Positions 15,754 to 25,524 of a stretch of 64,000 bases of DNA are shown in pieces. The notes below the pieces were generated by a model that saw only the letters and a list, made by a program, of their open reading frames with translations, was not told the DNA's origin and searched no databases. Every line of letters starts with the position of its first letter. Position 1 is the stretch's first letter. The DNA comes from Bacillota bacterium (GTDB taxonomy: Bacteria > Bacillota > Clostridia > Lachnospirales > Bianqueaceae). The translations under genes were made by a program, and so were the position numbers. The DNA lies in contig JAFRUE010000007.1 of the NCBI GenBank assembly GCA_017441925.1, positions 310,001-374,000 of the forward strand, written 5' to 3'.

Positions 15754-17133
15754 TTATTCGAAAGAACTGTCCTTTTCAGAATCATCAGTCAGAAGCAGAC
15801 TGCTCTTCTTCCACAGGAAAGCATAATAGTACACGGCAAGAACGGCGAAGGACAGGATCCATCCGATCGGCCAGGCAAACCACAATGTCTGGTAGCTGAA
15901 CTGGCGGGACAGAATGAACGCGGCCGCGACTTTTGCGATCAGTTCGGTAAAACTGCCGGCCATCGGGATGACCACTTCTCCCAGTCCGCGCATGGCTTCC
16001 ATATAAATGTACATCCCTCCGCCGATGAGATAGAACGGAGTGACAGCTTTCAGGAAAGATACGGCGACCTCGATCGTTTCCTTCTGTTCACCTGAAATGA
16101 ACAGTCTGACCATCGATCCTCCGCTAAAGAACAGCAGACCGCCGAACAGTATACTAGAGGCAGCACACAGGATCCAGGATGCACGTATCCCCTGCTTCAC
16201 TCTCTGCGGCTTGCGGGCTCCGATATTCTGCCCGGAGTATGTCGATATCGCGCTGCCGATCGAGATCAGACTGTACAAGGCCAGTTGGTCCAGTTTGCTT
16301 GCCGCTGTGTAGCCGGCAACAACAGTCGAACCATAGCTGTTGATCAGACTCTGGATATAGACAGCGCCAAGAGACGTAAACAGACGGCTTGCGGCAACCG
16401 GCATGCCGAATTTCAGTACGTCCAGGATAATATCGCGATGGAATCCCAGATTCTCTTTGCGGCACCAGTATTCGGTATTCCTGTGATGCAGGACCCAGAC
16501 ACAATAGACTGCCGAAACGATCTGCGAGATGCCGGTCGCAATGGCTACGCCGGCAACACCCCAGTGGAAAGCAAGTACAAAGACCAGATCCAGCAGGATG
16601 TTCAGTACAGAAGAAATGATCAGAGCTGCCAGTGGATTCCTGCTGTCTCCGGTAGACCGCAGGATATTCGAGAACATATTGTAGGCGATCGGACCGATGC
16701 AGGTGGCGAAATTATAGACTAGATAGGTCTTGGCGTCTTCCAGGATATCTTCTGGTGTATGGATCATCTGCAGTACGGGTTTCGCAAAAGAAATACCCAG
16801 TACCATGAGGGCGGCAGCAAGGACTGCTGCGATGAAAAACGCGGTTCCGACGATGTCACGGACTTTCTGCGTATTCTTCGCTCCTACGTACCGGGCCGTG
16901 CAGATAGACAAACCCATGGTAAAGCCGATGATCACGACAATCATGATATTCAGCACCGGCATGGTAGCGCCGATTGCCGCGAAAGGCCCCTTCCCGACAA
17001 ACTGTCCGATGATGATCGAGTCAGCCATGCTGTAGAACTGCTGGACGATATTGCCGATCAGCATCGGGATATAGAATGCCGTCAGGACTTTCAACGGATT
17101 ACCGTGTGTTAAATCTTTATTGGTTTTAGACAT
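15754..17133 (-). CDS. MATE-family multidrug efflux transporter
   Basis: This cation-coupled antiporter has 459 residues and about twelve hydrophobic segments in two homologous halves. The N-terminus (LTHGNPLKVLTAFYIPML...) and the segment QQFYSMADSIIIGQFVG are typical of clostridial MATE proteins of the DinF/NorM-like group. The export substrate is unknown. It lies 19 bases after mntP, but no convincing ribosome site is visible before the ATG, so expression may depend on read-through and coupling. It converges on pfkA. Confidence 0.9.
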   Translation of the reverse strand: MSKTNKDLTHGNPLKVLTAFYIPMLIGNIVQQFYSMADSIIIGQFVGKGPFAAIGATMPVLNIMIVVIIGFTMGLSICTARYVGAKNTQKVRDIVGTAFFIAAVLAAALMVLGISFAKPVLQMIHTPEDILEDAKTYLVYNFATCIGPIAYNMFSNILRSTGDSRNPLAALIISSVLNILLDLVFVLAFHWGVAGVAIATGISQIVSAVYCVWVLHHRNTEYWCRKENLGFHRDIILDVLKFGMPVAASRLFTSLGAVYIQSLINSYGSTVVAGYTAASKLDQLALYSLISIGSAISTYSGQNIGARKPQRVKQGIRASWILCAASSILFGGLLFFSGGSMVRLFISGEQKETIEVAVSFLKAVTPFYLIGGGMYIYMEAMRGLGEVVIPMAGSFTELIAKVAAAFILSRQFSYQTLWFAWPIGWILSFAVLAVYYYAFLWKKSSLLLTDDSEKDSSFE

Positions 17134-17152
17134 ATAAAAGTATCAGTTGAAC

Positions 17153-17719
17153 TCAGAATGAAAAAATGCCAAGATGCTCCAGCAGGATCTTTACACCGAT
17201 CAGGATTAGGACGGAACCTCCGAGCACCTCTGCTCCTTTATTGAGTTTAGAACCGAAAACATGTCCGATCCATACTCCGGCGAAACAGATCACAAAAGTG
17301 ATAATACCGATCAGACTGACAGCCGGAATAATACGGACCGACAGGACAGCAAAAGATATACCGACAGCGAGCGCGTCGATACTTGTCGCGACAGCCAGTA
17401 TCAGCATGGTCTTTACACTGAAATCCGCGTCAGCTTCTTCATCCTTGGCGGAGAGGCCTTCCCGGATCATCCGGATGCCGATCCACAGGAGCAGGACAAA
17501 GGCTACCCAGTGATCGATCTTCTCGATAAAACCGGAGAAGATCGATCCCAGATAGTATCCGATCAGAGGCATCAGTGCCTGGAATACGCCGAAATACAGT
17601 CCTGCCAGAAGCATGTGGCGGAACTTCAGCTTCTGCAGCGCTAATCCCTTGCAGATCGATACGGCGAAAGCATCCATCGCAAGTCCGATGGCTGTCAGAA
17701 TCAGTTCAGCAAGCAGCAT
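17153..17719 (-). CDS. mntP: Manganese efflux pump MntP
   Basis: MntP exports Mn2+. The 188 residues have six hydrophobic segments in two repeats, each with the conserved acidic motif: AMDAFAVSI (D16) and ATSIDALAVGIS (D115). The length is normal. It starts 44 bases after glyA on the same strand and so is probably in that transcript. There is no room for the yybP-ykoY manganese riboswitch that often precedes this gene, and none is seen. Confidence 0.92.
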   Translation of the reverse strand: MLLAELILTAIGLAMDAFAVSICKGLALQKLKFRHMLLAGLYFGVFQALMPLIGYYLGSIFSGFIEKIDHWVAFVLLLWIGIRMIREGLSAKDEEADADFSVKTMLILAVATSIDALAVGISFAVLSVRIIPAVSLIGIITFVICFAGVWIGHVFGSKLNKGAEVLGGSVLILIGVKILLEHLGIFSF

Positions 17720-17763
17720 CAGGAAATGAACACCTCTTTACGGCTTAATATGGTCAGTTCAGA

Positions 17764-19002
17764 TTATTCGTACAGCGGATAGCGTGCCAGCAGATTCTGG
17801 ATCCTTGCGCAGCACTCATCATGCGTTCCTTCCGGATTCTGGATCGTCAGCGCGATAACGTCGGCGATCTCACGCATATCGTCTTCCTTCATACCGCGGC
17901 TCGTGACGGCAGGCGTGCCCAGACGGACACCACTTGTTACGGTCGGTTTCTCCGGATCGAACGGGATCGCGTTCTTGTTGCAGGTGATGCCTACGCCCTC
18001 AAGGAGTCTCTCAGCCTTGCGGCCGGTGACTTTCTTGCTGCGCAGGTCCACGAGCATCATGTGGTTGTCGGTGCCGCCCGAAACCAGATCGAATCCCTTA
18101 GCGACAAGAGCTTCGGCAAGAGCCTTGGCGTTCTTAACGATCTGCTCCTGGTACTCTTTGAAATCAGGCTGCAGATCCTCCAGGAAGCAGACGGCCTTAC
18201 CGGCGATAACGTGGCACAGAGGTCCGCCCTGGATGCCGGGGAAGATAGCCTTGTCGATCTGCTTGGCCAGCGCTTCTTTGCAGAGGATCATACCGCCGCG
18301 CGGTCCGCGCAGGGTCTTGTGAGTGGTCGTCGTCACGACGTCAGCATACGGAACCGGGCTCGGATGAAGGCCTGCGGCTACCAGTCCGGCGATATGAGCC
18401 ATATCGACCATGAACAGAGCTCCGACCTTATCAGCGATCTCACGGAATCTCGCAAAATCGATGATACGCGGATATGCGCTCGCACCGGCTACGATCAGCT
18501 TGGGCTGGTTCTCGACAGCGAGTCTCTCGACTTCGTCATAATCGATCAGTCCGGTATCCTCTCTTACGCCGTAGCTGATGAAATTATAGAGCTTGCCGGA
18601 TACGTTGACCGGACTTCCGTGCGTCAGATGTCCACCGCTTGCGAGACTCATTCCAAGAACGGTGTCGCCGGCATTAAGCAGTGCGAAATATACAGCGAAA
18701 TTCGCCTGGGAACCGGAATGCGGCTGTACGTTTACATGCTCCGCTCCGAATAGCTCCTTGGCGCGTTCGATCGCGAGATTCTCGACAACGTCAACATATG
18801 TGCATCCGCCGTAATACCTCTTTGCAGGATATCCTTCCGCGTACTTGTTGGTAAGCGGAGATCCCATCGCGGCCATAACAGCCTTGGATACGAAATTCTC
18901 CGAAGCGATCAGTTCAACGGTGCTGCGCTGACGTCCGATCTCCTGCTCCATCGCCTGGGCGAGTACAGGATCTTTAGCCTGAATCTCCTTGAAATCATAC
19001 AT
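17764..19002 (-). CDS. glyA: Serine hydroxymethyltransferase
   Basis: GlyA interconverts serine plus tetrahydrofolate with glycine plus 5,10-methylene-tetrahydrofolate, using PLP. The 412 residues include substrate and cofactor blocks such as [11 protein letters not shown] and [14 protein letters not shown], and the PLP lysine K229 in [14 protein letters not shown]. Length and motifs are standard. It has its own promoter (19042-19070) and an AGAGGAGGG site. A ThrE-type serine/threonine exporter is divergently transcribed from the adjacent promoter. Confidence 0.98.
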   Translation of the reverse strand: MYDFKEIQAKDPVLAQAMEQEIGRQRSTVELIASENFVSKAVMAAMGSPLTNKYAEGYPAKRYYGGCTYVDVVENLAIERAKELFGAEHVNVQPHSGSQANFAVYFALLNAGDTVLGMSLASGGHLTHGSPVNVSGKLYNFISYGVREDTGLIDYDEVERLAVENQPKLIVAGASAYPRIIDFARFREIADKVGALFMVDMAHIAGLVAAGLHPSPVPYADVVTTTTHKTLRGPRGGMILCKEALAKQIDKAIFPGIQGGPLCHVIAGKAVCFLEDLQPDFKEYQEQIVKNAKALAEALVAKGFDLVSGGTDNHMMLVDLRSKKVTGRKAERLLEGVGITCNKNAIPFDPEKPTVTSGVRLGTPAVTSRGMKEDDMREIADVIALTIQNPEGTHDECCARIQNLLARYPLYE

Positions 19003-19041
19003 GCGGCAAAGCCCTCCTCTTATTTATTTATGACGTTCCTC

Positions 19042-19070
19042 ATTATAACAAAAGGACTGGGGGATTGCAA
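19042..19070 (-). promoter_or_regulatory. Sigma-A promoter of glyA-mntP-MATE
   Basis: Minus strand: -35 TTGCAA (19070-19065), a 17-base spacer, TG one base before the -10, and -10 TATAAT (19047-19042). Confidence 0.8.
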
Positions 19071-19098
19071 GCGTCTGACGCAAGATTTGGCGATCAGC

Positions 19099-19127
19099 TT
19101 GACTTTGGAGGCCGGGAAAGCTATACT
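19099..19127 (+). promoter_or_regulatory. Sigma-A promoter of the ThrE-type exporter
   Basis: -35 TTGACT (19099-19104), a 17-base spacer, and -10 TATACT (19122-19127). It is divergent from the glyA promoter, with about 28 bases between the two -35 boxes. Confidence 0.82.
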
Positions 19128-19156
19128 ACTATCTGATCAATCGGGTGAGGTACGGC

Positions 19157-20467
19157 ATGATGAATGATATGCAGAAGACAGACGACAGACTCAAAGTATT
19201 CCAGACCGCGGCGCTGATCGGTGATATTATGTTGAAAAACGGCGCGGAGACTTATCGTGTTGAAGATACGGTGCGCAGAGTCCTGCGGACGGCCGGTGTA
19301 ACAGACGCGGAAGCGGTCGCGACTCTGACTGGGCTTACGATCTCGCTCGAAGACCCTTCTTCTGCTCCGATGACGAGTGTACGGCGTGTAGATACGCGGA
19401 TCAGCCATCTCGGCAAGATCGAAGTCGCAAACGAGATCTCACGCGAATATGTATCCGGTAAAATCACGATCGATAAAGCTTACGAAAGGCTGCAGGCACT
19501 TGACGCGGATCCGATGCGCTATAACTGGAAGATCGTGATCCTGGTATGCTCCCTGACCTGCGGATGTTTCTGCCTGCTTTTCGGCGGGACTATGAGGGAC
19601 TTCGCCGCGACACTGCTCGCAGGTCTCCTTTACGGCTGTTTTGCCTATCTTACGGACAGGATCCCGTTCAACAGTTTTCTTAAGACGATGCTGGCCTCGT
19701 TCCTGATCGGTCTGTTTGCGCTTCTGTTCACTTACGGGATCCCGATCGCGGAGCATCCGGACCTTGTCATCGCCGGCTGCATCATGCCGCTCGTACCAGG
19801 CCTCAGCATTATGAACGGTATCCAGGATACGCTCTACGGCGATTATTTGTCAGGTCTTGCGAGGCTGATCGAAGCCTTCCTGTCAGCACTTCTGATCGCG
19901 GGCGGAGCCGGTCTCCTGATGCAGGGACTCCCCGAATCGCTCTCCTATCAGGCTGTTACGGAGAACTTCGTTCCGTGGCTTCTGGATCCTTCCAAGGGCT
20001 TCCTGCAGCCGTATTATGCCGTACAGACGATCGCGGCATTCCTGTCGGCACTGACATTCTGCATCATTATGAAAGCAACACCTAAGCATCTGCTTTACTG
20101 CGGCATACTCGGAGCTGCCGTCTGGATTCTGTATCTGGCGGCTCCGGTTTTCGGAGTGTCCAGACTTGCGTCGGTATTCCTTTCGTCATTCCTGATCTGT
20201 CCTCTGGCTAGTTTTTTTGCCCGCGTCAGAAAAGCTCCGACCACGATCTTCTTTACCGCGGTGACGATCAACCTCGTTCCCGGATATGGCATGTATAAAT
20301 TCATGTTCTACCTGATCGGCCAGCAGTATGAGAACGCCCTTGCAAGCGGAATGGACACTTTAGCGGCAGCGGCGCTGATCGCGGCAGCACTCGCGACCCA
20401 TCTTTCCATCAGAAAAATACTGCCCTTCTTCCGCAATAAAGGGAAGAAAGGCAGCATGCAGTCATAA
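19157..20467 (+). CDS. ThrE-family threonine/serine exporter, two-domain fusion
   Basis: The 436 residues join a soluble N-terminal region plus ThrE-type membrane domain (about 1-270, with GAETYRVEDTVRRVL and the short motif VPGLSIMNGIQD) to a second DUF3815-like membrane domain (about 275-425, with NLVPGYGMYKF). In many bacteria these are two separate proteins. About ten hydrophobic helices are visible. The ATG at 19157 is preferred because GAGG lies six bases upstream; the GTG at 19145 overlaps that site. Divergence from glyA suggests a link to serine/glycine balance, which is inference. Confidence 0.88.
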   Translation: MMNDMQKTDDRLKVFQTAALIGDIMLKNGAETYRVEDTVRRVLRTAGVTDAEAVATLTGLTISLEDPSSAPMTSVRRVDTRISHLGKIEVANEISREYVSGKITIDKAYERLQALDADPMRYNWKIVILVCSLTCGCFCLLFGGTMRDFAATLLAGLLYGCFAYLTDRIPFNSFLKTMLASFLIGLFALLFTYGIPIAEHPDLVIAGCIMPLVPGLSIMNGIQDTLYGDYLSGLARLIEAFLSALLIAGGAGLLMQGLPESLSYQAVTENFVPWLLDPSKGFLQPYYAVQTIAAFLSALTFCIIMKATPKHLLYCGILGAAVWILYLAAPVFGVSRLASVFLSSFLICPLASFFARVRKAPTTIFFTAVTINLVPGYGMYKFMFYLIGQQYENALASGMDTLAAAALIAAALATHLSIRKILPFFRNKGKKGSMQS

Positions 20468-20486
20468 GTCCGGCCTACCGGATACA

Positions 20487-22265
20487 TTATTTGAATGTGA
20501 CGCCCCAGATCAGCATGCCTCGTGTACCCACCACGAGGCGATTTTCATATACAGCAGGAGAAGCTTCGATATTGGCCCCCAGGTCGAAGGTATCGAGCAC
20601 TTCTCCGGTCAGTCCGTCAAGCAGTGCGAGTGTACCGACGGAATTGCCGCAGAGAACATATCCTCTGCCGCTTTCGTCATATACACACACAGGAGATGTC
20701 CAGATATAATCCGTTTCATATTCCCATGCGATCTCGCCGGTGTCTTTGCGGAGCGCGGAGAGAACACCCAGTTCTCTCTCAGGATAACGGGAAACAGGAA
20801 CGTAGATATAGTCGGAAAGGCTGTCTTTTCCGATCGCAAGCGTTCCCAGGACGCCTCCCGAGAGCTGGGATACCGTGTAACAGTCATAATCGACCTGCCA
20901 GATGATCTCACCTGTCTCGGCATCGAACTTCCAGATCGGTACGACAGCGGTCTCCCATTCTGCCGCACGCCACCCGGAGTGGAAAGACGTCGATGTATAC
21001 AGATAGGGTTTGCCGTCCTCTTCGATCTCCAGAACAAGCGTGCAGTTCGTATCATCCAGGGTATCCTGTGCCCACACGAGCTGCAGATTGGATAGATCCA
21101 GACAGAAAAGTGTCCCCCCGTTATCCGTAACAAACAGATAATGATGGTAGATTACGCATGAATCCTCCATACCGAGCCACATATCGCGGACAGTCCGGTA
21201 TGACCAGCGTACAGGTGTATCCGGGCTGACGGAAAGCGTACCGGCCACAGGATCATATTCCGTATGGAGCTGGAAGAAATAGATCACTCCGTTCTCTCCG
21301 GGATAGATCAGCTGATCCGTTTCAGCACAGACCAGCGGAGAACCGTCGAAGTACGGAACATCCCGAGGCTCATAATCATAATCCCAGCCGTCGAACTGAT
21401 ACAGAATGCTGCTGTCCAGCAGACTTATGATAAAGATATAGGATTTGCCGTCATTCCCGCTCTCGTAGCCGGATCCGACGTAAAGAATCGGATATCCGCG
21501 CGGATCCAGTGATCCCGCCCCCTTAAAGGTATAGCCGATAAAGAGCGGATCGCGGGTCGCTTCTCCGGTGTCGAGATCCAGGAAGTAGACGTATCCGTCC
21601 AGAGAAGCATAAATGACTTCCACAAGTCCGGATTTGTTCTTCGCAGAACTGTACATACTGGTCATGCCGGCTTTTTCCTGATCTGTCCATCTGCGCATCA
21701 GAGGCTGACCGGTCCAGCCGTTGCCGCTCCAGTAACTGCCGTCCGGCGTCTCCATGTAAGTCGTCGGAGAAGACCAGCATTTCTCATCGTCGAACTGATG
21801 GGCCGGCATATCCACGGTACCTACGACAGGCCCGTTGCGGAAATTATTGCCGCGGAAAGTTACGATACCGTCGGTCTGATTGTAGCTCTCCCAGTCCGTC
21901 ATGCTGATGACGGGATCCATCTGATAGGATTCCACTTCTACGCTGTCGACGTAGATCTTGGTCGAAGCGATATAGATTGACGGCTCGGTCGACTCGACCG
22001 CATGCGGGTTGAAATCATAGACAACAGGAGAGGGTGCTTCCGGGATGCTCTCTTCTTTGGAGGACTCCTCGGCTTCGCGAGCCTCTTTCTCTGCAATCTC
22101 TTCCGAATTCATCAGATATTCCGGCTTGGTCACGGATTCTTCCAGATCCGCGTCTTTCAGATAATGGATCGCGTAAACTGCGCCGCAGATGATCACAGCG
22201 GCGATCAGCAGCATTCCGATCAGCGATAACAGTACCTGAGCTGCGGACGGTTTACTTCTGCTCAT
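20487..22265 (-). CDS. Membrane-anchored PQQ-like beta-propeller protein
   Basis: The 592 residues begin with a short basic stretch and one transmembrane helix (about 10-36). A charged Glu/Ser-rich linker follows (about 40-85), then a long extracytoplasmic domain. This contains repeated blade-like units such as VYFLDLDTGEATRDP, IWKFDAETGEIIWQVDY, LSALRKDTGEIAWEYET and LLDGLTGEVLDTFDLG, the tryptophan-docking pattern of PQQ/BamB-like propellers. PQQ-binding residues are not evident, so a binding or assembly role is more likely than dehydrogenase activity. It follows leuS by 40 bases. Function unknown. Confidence 0.8.
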   Translation of the reverse strand: MSRSKPSAAQVLLSLIGMLLIAAVIICGAVYAIHYLKDADLEESVTKPEYLMNSEEIAEKEAREAEESSKEESIPEAPSPVVYDFNPHAVESTEPSIYIASTKIYVDSVEVESYQMDPVISMTDWESYNQTDGIVTFRGNNFRNGPVVGTVDMPAHQFDDEKCWSSPTTYMETPDGSYWSGNGWTGQPLMRRWTDQEKAGMTSMYSSAKNKSGLVEVIYASLDGYVYFLDLDTGEATRDPLFIGYTFKGAGSLDPRGYPILYVGSGYESGNDGKSYIFIISLLDSSILYQFDGWDYDYEPRDVPYFDGSPLVCAETDQLIYPGENGVIYFFQLHTEYDPVAGTLSVSPDTPVRWSYRTVRDMWLGMEDSCVIYHHYLFVTDNGGTLFCLDLSNLQLVWAQDTLDDTNCTLVLEIEEDGKPYLYTSTSFHSGWRAAEWETAVVPIWKFDAETGEIIWQVDYDCYTVSQLSGGVLGTLAIGKDSLSDYIYVPVSRYPERELGVLSALRKDTGEIAWEYETDYIWTSPVCVYDESGRGYVLCGNSVGTLALLDGLTGEVLDTFDLGANIEASPAVYENRLVVGTRGMLIWGVTFK

Positions 22266-22305
22266 ATAGATACCTCGAGATTATGGATTACGGCGGGTGG
22301 AACGA

Positions 22306-24711
22306 TTATCTAACGACAAGATTCATGATGCGCCCGGGAACGAAGATCTCTTTAACGATCTGTTTGCCGGCGATCAGAGCCTCAAGGCGCGGATCGGCGT
22401 GGAAAGCGGCCATAGCCTCGTCCTTGCCGGCTTCCTTGGGGATCTGGATCGTTCCTCTGGACTTGCCGTTGACCTGGACCGCAAGAGTGATCATGTCCTC
22501 AACGGTCTTAGCCTCATCCCATTCAGGCCACTTCTGCTCATAGACATGTCCTCCGAAACCGCACTCTTCCCACATTTCTTCCGTAATATGCGGAGCGTCC
22601 GGATTCAGGAGCAGCAGCAGGACGCGCAGCTCACCGCGCGTGACCTGTTTCTTGTTATAGAAAGCATTGACAAGGGACATCATCGCAGCGATCGCGGTAT
22701 TGAACTTAAGTGTCTCATCATCCTGGCTGACCTTGCGGATCGTCTGATGAATCAGCGTCTCAAGATCCTTGGAAATCCCCTCTTCATCCGTCAGGAAATC
22801 CTGCAGCTTCCAGACTCTCTCAAGGAAGCGGCGGCAGCCCTTTACACCGTTCTCGGACCACGGTACGGCCTTCTCAAAGTCGCCGATGAACATCTCATAC
22901 AGCCGGAGCGTATCAGCGCCGTAAGTCGCTACGACTTCATCAGGATTGACGACATTGCCGCGGGATTTGCTCATCTTCTCGTTATTGCTGCCAAGGATCA
23001 TTCCGTGGGAAGTACGTTTCTGATAAGGCTCTTTTGTTGGAACAACGCCGATATCATAGAGGAATTTATGCCAGAAGCGGGAATACAGCAGATGCAGTGT
23101 AGTGTGCTCCATACCGCCGTTATACCAGTCAACAGGAGACCAGTACTTCAGCGCTTCAGCGCTTGCCAGCGCATCATGATTGGACGGATCCATATAGCGC
23201 AGGAAATACCAGGAAGACCCGGCCCACTGCGGCATTGTATCGGTCTCACGCTTCGCGGGACCGCCACAGCACGGGCAAGTCGTATTGACCCAGTCCGTCA
23301 TCGCGGCAAGCGGAGACTCACCGTTCGGACCCGGCTCATAGCTCTCTACTTCAGGAAGCAGGAGCGGCAGCTCACTTTCAGGCAGAGCGACCCAGCCGCA
23401 CTTTTCACACTGCACCAGCGGAATCGGCTCGCCCCAGTAACGCTGACGGGAGAAGATCCAGTCACGGAGCTTAAAATTGATCTTCTTATGGCCGATACCC
23501 TTCTCGGTAAGCCATTCTGTGATCTTCTTTTTGGCTTCCTCTACGGATAGTCCGTTCAGGAAGCCGGAGTTGACAAGCGTACCTGTCTCGATATCGGTAA
23601 AAGCAGCCTCATTGATATTGCCGCCGGCAACGACCTCGTGCATCGGCAGTCCGAATTTCTTCGCGAACTCCCAGTCACGGGTATCATGCGCGGGAACAGC
23701 CATGATCGCGCCGGTACCGTAGCTCATCAGGACATAATCGGACACATAGACCGGGATCTCTTCTTCCGTAACAGGATTGATTGCGGTAATGCCTTTCAGA
23801 ACGACACCGGTCTTATCCTTGGCCAGCTCGGTCCGCTCAAAATCGGACTTGGCGGCAGCATTCTTCTGATAAGCCAGGACTTCATCGTAATTGAGAATCT
23901 GATCCTTCCACTCCGCAAGATACGGATGCTCTGGGCTCATGACCATATAGGTAACGCCGAAGAGCGTATCCGGTCGGGTGGTATAGATCGTCATGGTCTT
24001 GCCGTTGACGGTGAAATCGACCTCTGCTCCTTCGCTGCGGCCGATCCAGTTGCGCTGCTGCACCTTAACGCGCTCGATATAATCAACGTCCTCCAGATCA
24101 TCGATCAGACGGTCCGCATACTTGGTGATCGCAAGCATCCACTGGCTGCGCATCCTGCGCTCGACCTGCGTCCCGCAGCGCTCGCAGCATCCGTCGACGA
24201 CCTCTTCGTTTGCCAGACCGACTTTGCAGGAAGGACACCAGTTAACGGCCATTTCCTTCTTGTATGCCAGACCGTGCTTGAACATCTGAAGGAAGATCCA
24301 CTGCGTCCATTTATAGTAATCGGGATCCGTCGTATTGATCTCACGGCTCCAGTCGAACGAAAAGCCGATAGACTGCATCTGCTGCTTGAAATGAGCAACG
24401 TTGCGCTCTGTGACAAGCTTCGGATGAACCTTGTTCTGGATCGCGTAGTTCTCGGTAGGCAGACCGAAAGCGTCCCAGCCGATCGGGAACAGTACATTAT
24501 AACCCTGCAGACGGCGCTTACGGGAAACAATATCCATAGCCGTATACGGGCGCGGATGACCGACATGCAGTCCCTGTCCGGACGGATACGGGAATTCGAT
24601 CAGAGCATAGTATTTGGGTTTGGTCTGATCATTTGTCGCATGGAAGACCCCATTGGCTTCCCAATGGTCCTGCCATTTCTTCTCTATAGAACTGGGATCG
24701 TATTCCTTCAC
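22306..24711 (-). CDS. leuS: Leucyl-tRNA synthetase
   Basis: LeuS charges tRNA-Leu with leucine. The 801 residues include the HIGH-type motif HVGH (49-52), a CP1 editing domain ([14 protein letters not shown] and the [19 protein letters not shown] segment), two CxxC zinc-like pairs (WCPSCKVG and CCERCG), and KMSKSRGN in the catalytic core. Translation starts at GTG (24711) behind TTATAAGGAGG. No T-box leader is present: only about 70 bases separate the start from the terminator of the previous gene, and an ordinary promoter occupies them. Confidence 0.97.
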   Translation of the reverse strand: MKEYDPSSIEKKWQDHWEANGVFHATNDQTKPKYYALIEFPYPSGQGLHVGHPRPYTAMDIVSRKRRLQGYNVLFPIGWDAFGLPTENYAIQNKVHPKLVTERNVAHFKQQMQSIGFSFDWSREINTTDPDYYKWTQWIFLQMFKHGLAYKKEMAVNWCPSCKVGLANEEVVDGCCERCGTQVERRMRSQWMLAITKYADRLIDDLEDVDYIERVKVQQRNWIGRSEGAEVDFTVNGKTMTIYTTRPDTLFGVTYMVMSPEHPYLAEWKDQILNYDEVLAYQKNAAAKSDFERTELAKDKTGVVLKGITAINPVTEEEIPVYVSDYVLMSYGTGAIMAVPAHDTRDWEFAKKFGLPMHEVVAGGNINEAAFTDIETGTLVNSGFLNGLSVEEAKKKITEWLTEKGIGHKKINFKLRDWIFSRQRYWGEPIPLVQCEKCGWVALPESELPLLLPEVESYEPGPNGESPLAAMTDWVNTTCPCCGGPAKRETDTMPQWAGSSWYFLRYMDPSNHDALASAEALKYWSPVDWYNGGMEHTTLHLLYSRFWHKFLYDIGVVPTKEPYQKRTSHGMILGSNNEKMSKSRGNVVNPDEVVATYGADTLRLYEMFIGDFEKAVPWSENGVKGCRRFLERVWKLQDFLTDEEGISKDLETLIHQTIRKVSQDDETLKFNTAIAAMMSLVNAFYNKKQVTRGELRVLLLLLNPDAPHITEEMWEECGFGGHVYEQKWPEWDEAKTVEDMITLAVQVNGKSRGTIQIPKEAGKDEAMAAFHADPRLEALIAGKQIVKEIFVPGRIMNLVVR

Positions 24712-24742
24712 GATAGATGCCTCCTTATAAAAAACTTCTTAT

Positions 24743-24771
24743 ATTATAGCAAAAAGACAGCCAAAATACAA
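24743..24771 (-). promoter_or_regulatory. Sigma-A promoter of leuS
   Basis: Minus strand: -35 TTGTAT (24771-24766), a 17-base spacer, TG one base before the -10, and -10 TATAAT (24748-24743). Confidence 0.72.
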
Positions 24772-24781
24772 GTATCCGCAT

Positions 24782-24813
24782 AAAAAAGGGATCCGGGGAA
24801 ATCCCCGGATCCC
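24782..24813 (-). terminator. Rho-independent terminator of the cytidylate-kinase-like gene
   Basis: Minus strand: an 11-bp stem (GGGATCCGGGG paired with CCCCGGATCCC) with loop ATTT, followed by six T. Very strong. Confidence 0.92.
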
Positions 24814-24841
24814 GGTCGTACATGAAGTCATCAGATCATGA

Positions 24842-25471
24842 TCAATCTTCCAGTACAGACTTGGCATAGTCGACCAGAATTCTGACAACTCCTTCCGGAG
24901 TGAAATACGCGGAATTCAGAGAAATGTCGTAGTTCTTGGCTTCGCCCCAGGTCTGTGCGGTGTAGAAATCATAATACTTTGCACGCTGTCTGTCTGTACG
25001 CTTGATCACGTTCTCGACCTGATTCTCAGGCACGTTGTAAAGCCGCATGATACGGCGTTTACGGAACGAAAGATCAGCGTGAATGAAGACTTTCAGCAGA
25101 TTGGGATTACCGTCCAGCAGATAATCGGCGCAGCGTCCGACGATCACCGCAGACCCCTCTGCCGCGATCCGGCGGATCGTCTCGGCCTGGATCGAAAACA
25201 GGGAATCATTGGTCAGCATATCGTTGTTGTAGTACATATAGTTTCCCGGATATGCCGTCTGAGCCCATCCCAGTGAAAACATCGTACCGCGGCTGGCTTT
25301 CTCGTCAGCCTTCTCGAAAAGACCTTTCTGGATACCGCTCTCTTCGGAGGCACGTGTGATCAGTTCTTTATCATAGTACGGAATATTCAGCTCTTTCGCG
25401 AGCTTCTCGGCGATCTCACGGCCGCCGCTGCCATACTCGCGGCCGACAGTGATAATGATGGATTTAGCCAC
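24842..25471 (-). CDS. Cytidylate-kinase-like family protein
   Basis: The 209 residues resemble the Cmk2 group of P-loop kinases: N-terminal IIITVGREYGSGGREIAEKLA, then YYDKELI and an Arg-rich lid (RKRRIMRLY, RTDRQRAKYYDFYT). The Walker A is the atypical GREYGSGGR form typical of this group. Canonical cytidylate kinase phosphorylates CMP, but many members of this group stand apart from pyrimidine genes and their substrate is not known. It starts at GTG with GGGAGG upstream, follows the EF-G-like gene by 53 bases, and ends in a strong terminator. Confidence 0.82.
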   Translation of the reverse strand: MAKSIIITVGREYGSGGREIAEKLAKELNIPYYDKELITRASEESGIQKGLFEKADEKASRGTMFSLGWAQTAYPGNYMYYNNDMLTNDSLFSIQAETIRRIAAEGSAVIVGRCADYLLDGNPNLLKVFIHADLSFRKRRIMRLYNVPENQVENVIKRTDRQRAKYYDFYTAQTWGEAKNYDISLNSAYFTPEGVVRILVDYAKSVLED

Positions 25472-25524
25472 GTCAGTTCCTCCCTTCGATTAAACGGATG
25501 AATGCAGAAAACGGATCAGCCTGA

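Noticed and set aside
17720-17763. Manganese riboswitch (yybP-ykoY) before mntP
   Set aside because: The gap is 44 bases, too short, and lacks the conserved loops.
19145-19156. GTG start for the ThrE-type exporter
   Set aside because: The GTG overlaps the GAGG that serves the ATG at 19157.
20469-20482. Hairpin TCCGG-CCTA-CCGGA between the exporter and propeller genes as a terminator
   Set aside because: The 5-bp stem and the lack of a T run on either strand make it unconvincing.
24712-24786. T-box leader before leuS
   Set aside because: Only about 70 bases are available before the terminator of the previous gene, and no T-box sequence or antiterminator helix is present.
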